DNA from: Adineta ricciae
Lineage: Eukaryota > Rotifera > Eurotatoria > Adinetida > Adinetidae
NCBI GenBank assembly: GCA_905250025.1
Contig: CAJNOJ010000055.1
Span: 372,001 to 436,000, forward strand
Direction of reading: 5' to 3'
Length of the DNA stretch: 64,000 nt
In this document: one piece after another, positions 1-11,659 of the stretch
Numbering within the stretch: the stretch's first letter is position 1
Layout of the letters: each line of letters opens with the position of its first letter
Program-made: the position numbers and the translations under genes
The notes under the pieces: model-generated
Told to the model about the DNA's origin: nothing
Databases searched by the model: none
Seen by the model: only the letters and a program-made list of their open reading frames with translations

Positions 1-2
1 AT

Positions 3-1065
3 GACTATCCACTGCCCAATGAATGGAATATCGTTCATTCCATTGCATTGAACGAAGATGCGTATTTGTTGTGTGCTGCTGATCGTGAAAATTTCCGCAT
101 TCAATGTTTTCATTCGGAAACGGGCAATTTTCTCCGTCAAATACATGTTGAACCCAGAGGAACAAATGGTGCCATTTATGCGATTGAATTTGCTCCACAC
201 GTTAACGGTTTGATACTATGAAACGAAGTCTTTGTTATTAGTCCAACTGTGCCCTCTTATTTAGGTGCAAATGCACTTCTATTCGCTGTTACTGGTGGCC
301 CTCAAACAGCGAACGAGAAGATCTACGTAATTAACGCAGAAAATGGCGAAATTGTCGCACAGTTCGAGAGAAATCCAGTGAGTGGATTGCGAATAAAAGT
401 AGTTGACAGTGAAACGGACTACTATTTCTCCTTTCAGCCTTTATCTGCTGCCCACGACATAACCGTTTCAAGAGCAGCTGCAGAGATTTATGTTGGGGAA
501 TTGGTATCGCCACCCACAAACTCTATACACAAATTCGTCCTTCAGAAAGATGAAACCAAAGCCACTTTGACTACAAGTTTCTCGAAAACAACTATGACTA
601 TATACAAAAAATTCGCTATTGCACCTAAAATAGTAAGAATTACAATCGTCGTATCATTCTGCACTCTTATTGCAACAACTCTTACGTTCATTCTCTACGG
701 CATTTGTCGAATTTTGAAATCACGTATGGAAAAAGCTCTTTCCTCTTTCGCGTAAAGTACTTGTCTAAATATTGTATCTAGGTCAAGATAAACGTTCGAA
801 TTCATACTCATTTGATCTGAAAAACAATCGCACTAGTGGTGGCTCGCTCTTCACAAGTTGGTTGCATCCTCCTCAGCAGGGTTTCGATAAACTGGAACAA
901 GACATTGACGAAGAAGAAGATCAGTTGTTGAATTCCGACGAAGAAAGTCAAGCGACAACATCCAATGTTGACAGTGCATCGGTCAAGATTCAAATCAAGG
1001 AAAAATCCACCAAATTCAACAAAAGAAACAATCCTGCAACGTTGAAATTGTCAGACAATTTGTAG
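3..1065 (+). CDS. PAM: Peptidyl-glycine alpha-amidating monooxygenase, C-terminal part (PAL domain, TM, cytosolic tail), 5' truncated by window
   Basis: The lyase (PAL) half of PAM converts peptidyl-alpha-hydroxyglycine to the amidated peptide in the secretory pathway. Inferred exons are 3-207, 265-377, 438-723 and 782-1065, with introns of 57, 60 and 58 bp, and the frame stays open across all of them. The first exon carries an NHL-propeller blade typical of PAL (DRENFRIQCF, then VEPRGTNG), followed by GGPQ and AAHDITVS segments. A hydrophobic segment (about nt 630-712) is the single membrane helix. The last exon gives an acidic cytosolic tail starting GFDKLEQDIDEEED, close to the vertebrate PAM tail. 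The hydroxylase (PHM) half would lie upstream of the window; a stand-alone membrane PAL is the alternative. A poly(A) signal AATAAA lies at 1226-1231. The 60-bp second intron has no stop and keeps frame. Confidence 0.85.
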
Positions 1066-1808
1066 AGGTTTGCCGTAGCTCCTGATTTGGGCTACGTATA
1101 TTACATTCGAAAAGATTATCATTACTACTTCCTTTCACTTCTTGTCATTTCATATTTTTGTTACAATTGAAAATAATTAATTTAAGGATTCAAATATAAA
1201 ACTGATTTACGGAATATTTCTTTAAAATAAATATGCTGCAATCATTGCCTACTGATTGATGTGCGTATAAAGAACGAAAGAAGATGAAATCTAGAGTTGA
1301 CGGTGTCGGTATGTCCAGAAGACGTTCCAATGTTTATTTAGTAATCAACGCGTATTGTTTGTGCGCTAACTAGAAACAATCTGAACAGTATCTTTGTTAT
1401 ACAAGATGATGTCCGTATATTTCCGTTCTATTTTCATCGAACAATTGTTTCGTCTTCTGACATTTGTCACAACATAGTCGATATTAATTGCTAGTCAGAT
1501 ATTTTAGGAAATCCGGCCATTTCAAAGTTACAGATGATAAATATCGATAGCATCCATCTATTTCCCTCACGTATATATCTCTTTCTACGCTAGAATGACG
1601 TCTGCAGATGTTTGTGCCTGTGTCGGCGCACACTTGGACTTATAAACGACGTCAGATTGTTCTCAAAGTATGTGAAAATAGAGCAGCTCTTTGCTGAAGT
1701 TAGATCAAATGAGTGATTAGACTAGTAAACATGCTGTTCTATGTTTCCATGTATATTCAATACAATTTAGTCATCTGTTCATCTTTATTAAGACGAGGAA
1801 AAGTGATT
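1066..1808. other. Intergenic, convergent 3' regions
   Basis: This stretch lies between the stop codons of two convergent genes. I see the PAM poly(A) signal near 1226 and otherwise no coding potential, repeat or RNA gene. Confidence 0.6.
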
Positions 1809-4464
1809 TCAACATCCAAGTGAACCAATACGAAATTGTTTCATAGTCATTGCTTCAATATCACCAGAAGTTAATAGAAGTTGTTGGCCTGTATGATTAT
1901 TTGGTAAAGTATGTGAGCTATTAATTCCCGATGGTTGTCTCATCGATACTCGGTGTTGTTGTTCTTCTAATGTATGTTTATTTGTTAGAATCTTATGATT
2001 TCTGTCCGTTGGATTCAATCGATTCGTTTCTTCAGACGCAATTGACATACGTTGCGCATTCTTTCCAGTTGGAATTGTTTTACGTACTACGGTTGTAGCT
2101 GCTGAGCCAACATAAGCATCGGATTCGTCACCAGTATGATGTCCGAACGAATTCAAACGTTCCATACGAATTTTCTTGTAAAAAGAAAGAAAGAAAAACA
2201 TCGACTTTATTTCTGAGATCATTAATTCGTTCATGCGACACATGCGCGTATGATTCCGTTTAGTTCCTTCGCATGCTTTAGCTGATTTACAGGCTATATT
2301 GTTTGTCTTATCTTAGGACTTTGATCTGTATTAGTTATAGTCTAGATGAGAACTCTTGATCAAGTTTGTAGCAACTTTATCTAAAATTGTGAACTTACTG
2401 AATATTCCTTGTCTTTACGTTTCATTACTCGTCGTCGTCGGTATGTCTAATCGAGAAACAATTTTGTTTTTCTCTTTAAGACAATACCACAAATCGTTAC
2501 CCACCACAAAATACATCCAGAGAAAGAATACAGCATGAAATACAGTATAAATTATTGCTAAAGATGACAATGCCACATTATCCCAATGTTGGGCGACATC
2601 GACTGGACATACAGCGATGATGGCATGCCATGCGCACACGACACATAACATGACCATCGACAAGAGAACATATTTATCCTAGAAGAATATCATCGAGACA
2701 TGTTTCGAGAGGAGAAGAGTCTAAATGACGTTACTAAGGTTGTCAAATACGATATCGTTGGTAAACATCGAACAACCACCCATTTGAAAGTAACTGCAGT
2801 TAGTAGAAGTGTGAAACTCAATTGAAGACGATTTTGTGGAAGATTATATGTGACACTGAACGTGGCAAATGCCATTACTGTTATAAAAAACTAAAGAAGG
2901 AAGTCGACGGTGTGTGTGTATGGAAAGTTCGGTAAGAGATAATTACGATTAGAAAATAAACGTTCCAATAAAAATAACCGGGTCGACGGGCAGCATGACC
3001 TGAAATGAGAATAAACGATTTCGTTCTGATGGAAAATCAGAGAATTGCTTTACAGGTTGCCGAAAATGCTGGATGCTGATTTTGTGATGGTGTAAACGGA
3101 CTCGACAATAACTTTGTCGACGTCTCCACATGCTCATGTAAACGCCATTCTTGCTGATCAATAAAGGCATCTATAAACGACCAATCTTCCTTATCAATCA
3201 AACTAAAGAGCGTCTCTCACGTGTATTAATCGCACTCAATTGCTGGGTATCTGTAGTGAGCAACACTTCATTGACTGTTCTTGTCGTCGATACTGTAATT
3301 GTTAAATCCTTACGAAAGATAGAAGGAATTCTTTTATTTTATCTTTTTTTGAAATTTCGGAAATGAATCCATTACTTGAACATCAACTGGAAAATCATTC
3401 AATTCTAAATTTTCTAGAAAGACGCCTTTGACTTTTCGCATTTCGTAAATCATTGGTATGTCAATGCCATCATAGACAACTTTATGCCAAACATCATTTT
3501 TTATATCTCCAACAGAATTGTCGATATATAACAGTGGATTCCAAAACTTGTTCGCATCAAAGCAGTCGATGTCCTAAGAAATAAATCGAGTTCTTCTCGA
3601 ACAAAATTTATATTCCATTTACCGTTCCTTTCAATGTCGGCTCATGCCAACGCGCTTGGATGAAAGCTTCTGCTTGAAACTGTTCTTTCAACGTATCGAT
3701 TTCACCGATCTTCAAGAACACTACTCGCAATTCCACGGTTACCTAGAAAACACCGAATTGCAAAGAAACATTGTGTTCAAAGATGCGCATAGACACGTGC
3801 ACACGACGATAAAGATCGTTCGTCTTCGTCAGATGTACTCATAACAGAACCATTTGCATCGATGTGTACAAATATGTTCTATTTACTTTCTTATTCTCTC
3901 AGAGAGTATTCATCGATCATTAAGATACAATTTCTCTGTTATCGTCGATCGTCGTAGTGCATTCCCTAGTGAAACTATAATAATATCAAGAAGATATTTA
4001 TACTCTAATCGTATTTATATAATCTCTTCTGTTTGCCTAGTCAAATACATCGAAGATAAAAGTATTTTAATAAAAAAACATATACGTACGCGTTCTAGTT
4101 TGTGTACGCCAGAAGTATCATCCACTGGTCGTGCTTCTTGTTTTTCGTAAACTTTAACAATGTTGTCTTTAATTTCTCCTAAAAGTTTCACATTTTTCTT
4201 AAAATGGCTGTTTAGTTCTTGGAGTGTCGTTGTCAATTCTCGTAGATCGGCTGCTGATGACGATAAGGACGACTGAGCACTTTGGCATCGCTTCGCAGAG
4301 AGATATTGATGTGTTGAGTTCGATGATGCTGACGACGGTATCGCATAATTCGTCCCTGATCCACTCGAAGTGACATTTATCGATGGTGACACACCACGGC
4401 CGGTGTGGTGATGACCCGAGGACGACAGTTTGCTAGGTAGTTTCGATCTACAAGGAACGTTCAT
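1809..4464 (-). CDS. Pentameric ligand-gated ion channel homologue without the Cys-loop cysteines
   Basis: Ten inferred exons (4090-4464, 3795-3878, 3623-3742, 3376-3573, 3221-3308, 3054-3170, 2947-2999, 2735-2890, 2429-2678, 1809-2311) total 1944 nt, giving 647 aa in one continuous frame. After a low-complexity N-terminus with a coiled-coil stretch (about residues 70-115) comes a ligand-binding-type domain with FWNPLLYIDN (the WxP motif) and DFPVDVQDL (the Cys-loop region). Then RRPGYFYWNVY starts TM1, and the TM2-TM3 link reads SFTLLLTAVTFKWVV..LPTISYLTTLDKY. TM3 and TM4 are separated by only about a dozen residues, and a roughly 170-residue tail follows TM4. The two cysteines that define the Cys-loop are E and L here, as in bacterial pLGICs. 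No signal peptide is visible. Ligand and ion are unknown. The weakest boundary is the 117-bp intron 2312-2428. Confidence 0.8.
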
Positions 4465-6224
4465 TATGGTGCAGTCATCAGTGCTTCTTGTTGCACGTGT
4501 TGGATCATAATCAAAAGTACACTGCCAGCCAAGCCGAGAGATACGTAAATATCTGCGGAAAACTTATTAACTTACTTACAGAGAATCATTTTTCCACGAG
4601 AATGAGTACCAAAATTGAATTAAAAGGAAAATCAATACTGACGATTAGACGAAGGAAACATCACATATTTATTCGAGAGGAAATCGTTCTTGTGTCTCCA
4701 AGTCAATAGCCTTGTTGATGAAGAGATGAAAGAGCTTCTCTACTTGTGAGAAAAAGAAGAAGAAGAAGAGAAAGAGGAAGAGACAGACGAAGATACACGA
4801 GAATCTTGTCTATAAGATATGGTTGTATGGATAATAATAACAACAAGCAAATACATCGATCATCAAAGAAACATGCCAACGGAAAGTTACATCGTTTGAC
4901 GAGAAAAGCAAGCGAATCGAATTTCTGACTAACATCATTCTTTGACAGATATTTAAAGATGTTCATTTATCACTCAAGAAAAAGAATACTCATCGAGGTT
5001 TCATTGACTTCCATTTAGCTACGACATCAGTAGACAGAAAGAGAAACAAACAACATCCACTTAAGAGATTTGCATTTAACTTTCTTTTATATGTTCCATA
5101 TGATCATTTGTTCTTATTTTGACATGAAAAAAGAAAGCGAGAGAGAGACAGATACTTCTATAAGAACAACAAATACGCAAGTTTTCCTTCTCGACCTTCA
5201 CCAACTGATGCACTAGTGCTCGAAGAAGGCAATTCGACACACACAGATTATAAAATATTATCAATCAATCAACACAAACAGAAGATCTTTGCGGCTTGTT
5301 GATAGAAACAAATCAGTCTTTTTTTTTCGAATAAAACGTCATTGAATCCTACGCAATTCGTTTTTCTTTCTTCACGATGTCAAGTGGTACTTCGACGATG
5401 AAGAGACGATTAAGATTGTTGCTTCTGCTAGAAAGAATAAGGTCACCATTATTCTTTGCACTTGATCTTACAATGCTCGACTAATAGACAAACTATCAGC
5501 TGTCTTTAGCATGTGTATTAAACAATGTAGGAGAATTTTAGGTCAGAAATTCTCTTCTGATGAAGTTATAAACATAGACTTGAATTTCTCGTGCAATCAA
5601 AAGAGATTAACTGCTAGGGACATTGAAATCGATCCGTATTCCCTTAAGTCGAAATTGCGATAATATGCTGTTGATAATCACAAAATAATAACAGCTATTT
5701 GCTGGTAATTGCAAAAAAAAATCTAGTTATTTTCAGAATACTTTTTCTAAAATATGACTTGCAAGAAATAATATCGATAGTCAAATGAAAATAGTCAATC
5801 AAGTATGCCTAGCCAATTACGTCTGTATTCGTCGAATTTGAACGCAATGATCAGCGAGAACATTAAGTGAAGTTTAACTGCATTATTATGAAGAGAGTGA
5901 TTTGACGATTCTTCTGGAACGAATGAAAATGACAAATGATAACTAAATCGTCGTTTCATTGTTCGCCTATGAAGTCCCTCGACAATTGTGCGAAAGAAAG
6001 GAAAAAATCGAATGTTTATAATGCTCGTACAAAGGAATAGAAACGATAAAGTAATGTAATCTAATGTGATATCACTCTCTCTCTTTCACTCTTTGTTCAT
6101 CGATCTCTAGGTAGATATCGAAATGCAATATAAATAGCAATGGAACGCAGTGATCTCTTCACTATTCGTCTTATTTTAAGTCGATAACAGTTAAACGCTT
6201 AACGATATTATATCTTTGGATACA
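4465..6224. other. Divergent intergenic region with purine-rich tract
   Basis: This 1.76-kb gap separates two divergently transcribed genes. It contains a purine-rich GAA/GAG tract at about 4746-4795 and a TATA box at its right end. No convincing exon was found; the short open frames lack splice signals and protein-like composition. Confidence 0.55.
6129..6136 (+). promoter_or_regulatory. TATA box of the secreted repeat-protein gene
   Basis: TATAAATA lies 96 bp upstream of the start codon at 6225, leaving room for a short leader. It fits a strongly, specifically expressed secreted-protein gene, but the transcription start is not known. Confidence 0.55.
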
Positions 6225-8261
6225 ATGACCTGGGTATGTTCATCGGATAATTTTGATATTGTGTTGAAATGTTTATTTTTAACGTTTGGAATAGATATCA
6301 TTGGTTTGCTTGCTCGCTCTGTCGAGCTCAGCTTTTGCCGCTTATGGTTAGTTTTGAAAATAAATTATCTTCTCTCTTGAAATCCTATCGAAACTTTAGG
6401 TCAAGCAGGTGGCTATGGATCAGCCTTACCTAAGATGCTATCTATGATCCGTGAAAACCCAATTCGACGACCAATCTTACCAGTCATCCCACAAGCTTAC
6501 GGACAACAAAAATCCCTTGAACAACCATCGTACGATTTTTCTCATAAGAAGAATCTCTTATCTGATCTATTGATTTATTATTTAGATACGGTCAAGTGCA
6601 ACAACCACAAATACCAGTTGCCTATGGGTAAGAATTGCATAGGGATGAAGTTTGTTTTCCTAATGTCATTTTCCTTTTTCTAGTTCACAAATCTTCACCG
6701 CACCAAAAGTTTTACCAACACAAGGTTATGGTGCTGCTCCTCGCATGTTCGCTTTTGACGAAACACAAGCCCCTCAAGTCCCTCAAGTTCCACAAATCCC
6801 CATCGTCACCGAAGCTGGTAGGATTTCGAAAATGCCTATTTTCAACGAAGAACTTAACATCTGCCATGTGTTATAGACAACCTCTGCCGTGGTCAAGCTC
6901 CAGAAACCGTCATTCCATTAGATGATGGTCGTCGATTTGTTGTCTGTCTCGATGATGGCAAAGGTGCTGAACAATCATGTCCAAAAGGTCTTGTCTACCG
7001 CGCATCCACACGTCGATGTGAACGCAGTATGTTTTCCTTCTTAATCTAAGTTGTAATTAGGTAACAAAAAATTTTCTATTTCTATTCCAATTCAGAATAT
7101 GGCCCACAAGACTACTGTCTTTCCCAACCATGCCTCAACGGTGGTCAATGCCTTGCAACTGACTCAAGCTACCAATGCCAATGTGCCCCTGGCTTCGACG
7201 GTCAAAACTGTGAATTAGATGCCCGCATCTGTCAAACTCAATCTCCATGCGGACAATCACCAGATGCCCGATGCCAATCATTCCGTTTAGGTGCTGCTCT
7301 TCAATACATCTGCATCTTTCAAGATGGCCTCGCTTACGGTCTTAGCAATACACAAGGTTTGTAATGGAGAGTTCAATGAAAAAGCTAGAAGAAGGCAATA
7401 TTTCTTATTGGAATAATTTCTAGTTGTTCCCAGCCCATGCCAAGGTGTCGATGGCCCACAAGCTTTAAGTATCACTAACGCAGGCTTCATTATGTGCGAT
7501 GGTGAACGTATGTTTGTTGAATCATGCCCTGGTGGTACAATTTGGGAAGATGCAAGCAAAGCTTGTGTCTGGCCAGATATGCAAACAACTGTACCACAAC
7601 TTGACGAGCAACTATGTAAGTTTCCTTATTACTGCTCTTCCCTCTATTACGGACCTATCATCTGTCTTTAGCATACGGCTCACAAATCAAACCAAAATTG
7701 ATCCAAGGATACGGTTCACAAATTCTTGAACAACCAAAACTCATTCAAGGATACGGATCTCAAATCCCTGAACAACCAAAGCTCATCCAAGGATACGGAT
7801 CGCAAATCCCTGAACAACCAAAACTCATTCAAGGATACGGATCTCAAATCCCTGAACAACCAAAGCTCATCCAAGGATACGGATCGCAAATCCCTGAACA
7901 ACCAAAGCTCATCCAAGGATACGGATCGCAAATTCCTCAACAACCTAGACTCATTCAAAGATTTGATCTACCAAAACCGATCCAAGGATACGGTTCACGA
8001 ATCCCTGAACAACCCAAACTCATCCAAGGATACGGATCTCAAATCCCTGAACAACCCAAACTCATCCAAGGATACGGATCTCAAATTCCTGAACAACCAA
8101 AACTCATCCAAGGATACGGATCTCAAATCCCTGAACAACCCAAACTCATCCAAGGATACGGATCTCAAATCCCTGAACAACCAAAACTCTTGCCAACATT
8201 TGAACAACCAATACCCGCTCAAGCTTACGGATCTGAAATTACCATTCAACCAGTTTCTTAA
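6225..8261 (+). CDS. Secreted EGF / chitin-binding (peritrophin-A-like) protein with C-terminal 14-residue tandem repeats
   Basis: Nine inferred exons (6225-6233, 6295-6346, 6400-6529, 6586-6627, 6684-6817, 6877-7026, 7096-7356, 7424-7615, 7672-8261) sum to 1560 nt, 519 aa. The first exon is only nine bases. A signal peptide ([18 protein letters not shown]) is followed by a Q/P/G/Y-rich region, a six-Cys-like chitin-binding type 2 segment (about residues 130-175), an EGF-like domain ([19 protein letters not shown]), a second Cys-rich stretch and another peritrophin-like segment ([14 protein letters not shown]). The C-terminus is about 11 copies of [14 protein letters not shown]. The likely role is an extracellular, chitin- or matrix-associated structural protein (cuticle, lorica, jaw or secreted glue). 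This is inferred from domain type; I do not recognise a named orthologue. Confidence 0.8.
7692..8189 (+). repeat. 42-bp coding minisatellite (about 11-12 units)
   Basis: The unit encodes [14 protein letters not shown]. Many units are nearly identical at DNA level, and one divergent unit ([14 protein letters not shown]) lies in the middle. The period of 14 codons keeps all frames open on both strands, which creates long spurious overlapping open frames. Near-identity between units implies recent unequal exchange or gene conversion, so copy number is probably polymorphic. Confidence 0.9.
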
Positions 8262-9371
8262 CAACCAAAACTCATTCAACCATCGTCAGGTTATTAAACC
8301 GACAATATACTCAGTTGAAAGAACACAATCATTCATTCTTTGATTGATTTGAATTCGTTTCTCTGACGTTTGTTTGTCTTTAACAACTTCATATGCTTTT
8401 AGTTTTATCTTTTCTTATTGCAACTCATCTGTAATATCGTTTTTCGTTTTCTGGGACATATTTTCTTGTTTAACTTTTTAACAAGTAATACATTCCGGTT
8501 TAAACAAACTATTCTTCTCTATGGAAAACAAAACACACACACAGAACTGATATACTTACATAAGAGATAAAGTACATAATCAGTTAGCCGAACTTCAGTC
8601 AAATGAATTGGCTTCATCTCTCCCACTAAGAAAACATTTCTGAATAGATTTTTCAACAGAAATATTAACACATCATTATTTACTATTATTATATTGACGA
8701 AAAGATTTATTGCTATTCAAATAACTTCCAGAGTATGTGTGGGACGGATGATGTCGCCAATACAAGTCAATAAAGTATCGGTTAATTAGTTTTTTTTCTG
8801 AATGAAGTCACCGGAAATTGTTTCTTTTTTCCAATTGTGTTATATTTCACTTCTGCTTCATTGAGGAAATCAAAAATACGTGAGAATCGCTTTTTGATTT
8901 AAAAACTTCGGGAAGAAAATAAAATTAACACATTTGTCATTTTCTATTAAAGTCAAGAAAACGATCCGATTATAAGAAAAACAGAATTATATAGTTTTGC
9001 CTTGTTCTCACAAATGACTACTACCGCCATCTATTTATCAAAACAAGTTATGCTTGGATTTGTTTTCAATAGGAAAAATTGGAAACACGTATTGATTGTC
9101 ATTCTGATTTGTTTATTTTACACGAGAAAGGATTGTTAAAAAAGATTTCTTCGTTAAAAAACCTTAATGGATAATTTATAAACGAATAAAGGATTATTAT
9201 TTTTTGTCTTCAGCTTTCAATCATTCAAAGTTGTGTGTGAGTGGGCAACTATTTTTCTCTTTCGCTATTCCATAGATCTCGATCTCGTGTGTATAAATTA
9301 GTTAACAATATCACTCGAGAACAAATTCGTATCTTTCTCTACTAGATTCTATTTGATTTCGACTGAGAATA
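8262..9371. other. Intergenic, tandem genes
   Basis: This 1.1-kb AT-rich spacer lies between two plus-strand genes. AATAAA-type hexamers occur near 8768 and 9184, and a TATA-like TATAAATT lies at 9292-9299, 73 bp before the next start codon. No exon, repeat or RNA gene is recognised. Confidence 0.5.
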
Positions 9372-11514
9372 ATGCTAACACGTTATGCATATCATAATGC
9401 AGCTCTTCGTTGTGTTACATATTCGTTACATATGCTCAAGCGACCTTCGCCTTTAAGTTACCAAGCTGTTTCCTCCATTCATTCATTAGAAAAGCGTACA
9501 GCCAATGTTCCAAATATACTAAAAACTAATTCCGTATCGGTAGGACAAGTGAAATAGAAGATGTTTTTTTGGCTGAACGATCATTGATATTGTAGCATTT
9601 TGGTTCTCGTCCATTTTCATTATCGATCTCTCGTTTGTCATCCGTTGTTCAATTTAAATTAGCGGACATTGGTGAAGGTATACGTGAAGTCGAAGTTAAA
9701 GAATGGTTCGTACGAAAAAGCCAAGTATATCAACTCTCGCACATCTAAATATCCGTCTTTAGGTATGTTAATGTCGGTGATCAAGTAAAACAGTTCGATA
9801 AGATCTGTGAAGTTCAATCTGACAAGGCCAATGTAACGATCACCTCGCGTTATGATGGAACAATAGCGAAACTTCATTACAATGTTAATGATACGGCTAA
9901 AGTCGGTGAGCCGCTCGTGGATATTAGAGTAGAACATGGCGTGGATGTTCCAGCAACAAAAAGTAAGGTCGATAATCGCGATTCGGATGAATGAATTTGG
10001 TTTGATATCTTTATAGCAGCACCGGTGGTTGCGCAAGAATCAGTGGCGACTCAGATCGAGGATAAAAGTCCACTATCCAATATTTTAGCAACACCAGCTG
10101 TCCGACGGATGGCTAAAGATTTACAAGTAAGACCAAAGATATGTGCTATCATTTTTTTCGTAATAATTCTTTCTAGATTTCACTGAGCGATGTTCAAGGT
10201 TCCGGAAAAGACGGAAGAATACTAAAGGAAGATTTATTAAATCATAAATCTAGCGCTTCTAAGCCTCCATCTCCAAGCAGTTTGTTTCACTATTTTGTTC
10301 ATCATTGTCACCATCATCTACAACGAGATCTTCTTTTTTCGTTTCTAGAAGCCTCTCCACCATCGCCTGCTATTGTCAAACAAGCGCCAGCACCAAAGCC
10401 TCGCCCAACGACCGCAACAGTAGCTGATCGTAGCGAACCAATCAAAGGCATTCGCAAAGCCATGGTTAAAACTATGACTCAGGCAAATGCTGTACCGCAT
10501 TTTACATACTGTGATGAATACGATCTGTCACAATTAGTAAAATTACGAAAACAATTGAAGAAGCAAAACAAAGATATTAAAATGTCTTACTTACCATTTA
10601 TTATCAAAGCATGTTCACATGCTTTGACAAATTATCCCATTCTGAACGCACATGTCGATGCGAAATGTGAAACGATTACATACAAAGTATGTTACCTCTC
10701 GGCAGGAGGTTTTCTGTTTATCTAAGTTGAAGTCATTTCTAAGGGTTCACATAATATCGGCATTGCTATGGACACCAAAGATGGTTTGTTAGTACCAAAT
10801 ATAAAAAATGTTCAGCAATTAACGATAAGTCAAATTGCAAGCGAACTCAGTCGACTTCAACAATTGGGCAAAGCAGGAAAGTTATCCACGGATGATCTTA
10901 CCGGTGGAACATTTTCATTATCGAACATCGGAGCTGTACGTAAGAGTGAACCCTCAATTTTCCGAATAAGAACATTTTGTCAATACTTTCTGGTTAAATA
11001 ATTCTATTCACTGTACCATACAATAGATAAGATTGCGACAGAAAGACCTTGATTTTCTTCGGGGATTTGTCGCACTGCTTCCTTGATAATCGCTCTACAG
11101 CTAGTTTTGCTTAATCGAATAGATCGTCTCCCCAGACCAAAATTGACTAGTGTACTCAAATCTATTGATCTCGATTTTCGATAGATTGGTGGAACCTATG
11201 CAGTACCTGTTCTACTCTTACCGGAAGTTGCCATTGGTGCGCTCGGGAAAATAGTGGTAAGATCATTCGTTGATTGATCTATGCGAACTTCGATTTCTTT
11301 TCAATAGCGACGACTCGTTCCAGATGAAGAAGAAGACGGTGATAGTTCATCAAGCTCAAGTGACGAAGAATACTGTTCGTACAGCATCCGTTCAATGATG
11401 TCGGTCAGTTGGTCGGCAGATCATCGTGTTATCGATGGTGCTACAATGGCCCGGTTTTCTAACGAACTCAAATATTTACTTGAAAATCCACTTCAACTTC
11501 TTATTAACCAATAA
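9372..11514 (+). CDS. DBT: Lipoamide acyltransferase (E2) of branched-chain 2-oxo acid dehydrogenase
   Basis: DBT is the mitochondrial E2 core subunit that transfers branched-chain acyl groups to CoA in valine, leucine and isoleucine breakdown. Nine inferred exons (9372-9539, 9596-9705, 9763-9962, 10017-10126, 10177-10279, 10349-10686, 10744-10935, 11185-11256, 11308-11514) sum to 1500 nt, 499 aa. In order: a mitochondrial leader; a lipoyl domain with the lysine in [13 protein letters not shown]; a peripheral subunit-binding domain ([12 protein letters not shown]); a Pro/Ala linker; and a catalytic domain ending in the active-site motif [24 protein letters not shown] and [11 protein letters not shown] match DBT better than other E2 proteins. 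An acidic serine-rich insert ([15 protein letters not shown]) precedes the active-site motif and is absent from the human sequence as I recall it. The 249-bp intron before exon 8 is unusually long for this region. Confidence 0.95.
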
Positions 11515-11659
11515 GATTAGCACTATATTTTTTCTTTTCTTTTTCGAACAGCGATCTGTTCTTCATACAGATACATCCCGGTCTATTTTGTTGCCAAAAC
11601 AACCTCTGTTTTGTCGATTTTTAGATAAAGTTAGTTGAGATAAACAAAGAAGTTTTTAA

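Noticed and set aside
2175-2210. A 31-bp intron in the tail of the ligand-gated channel gene
   Set aside because: Too short and out of frame. Reading through the pyrimidine-rich stretch keeps one continuous frame and a total divisible by three.
7726-8343. Long alternative-frame open reading frame (205 codons) over the repeat tail, plus antisense open frames
   Set aside because: The 42-bp repeat keeps its length divisible by three, so a stop-free unit is stop-free in every copy. The frame used by the spliced upstream exons with EGF and Cys-rich domains is the coding one.
10687-10725. Short 36-39 nt intron in DBT using the first AG at about 10725
   Set aside because: It would need a non-canonical boundary or leave extra residues. 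Using the AG at 10742-10743 gives a canonical 57-bp intron and restores the conserved [11 protein letters not shown] junction.
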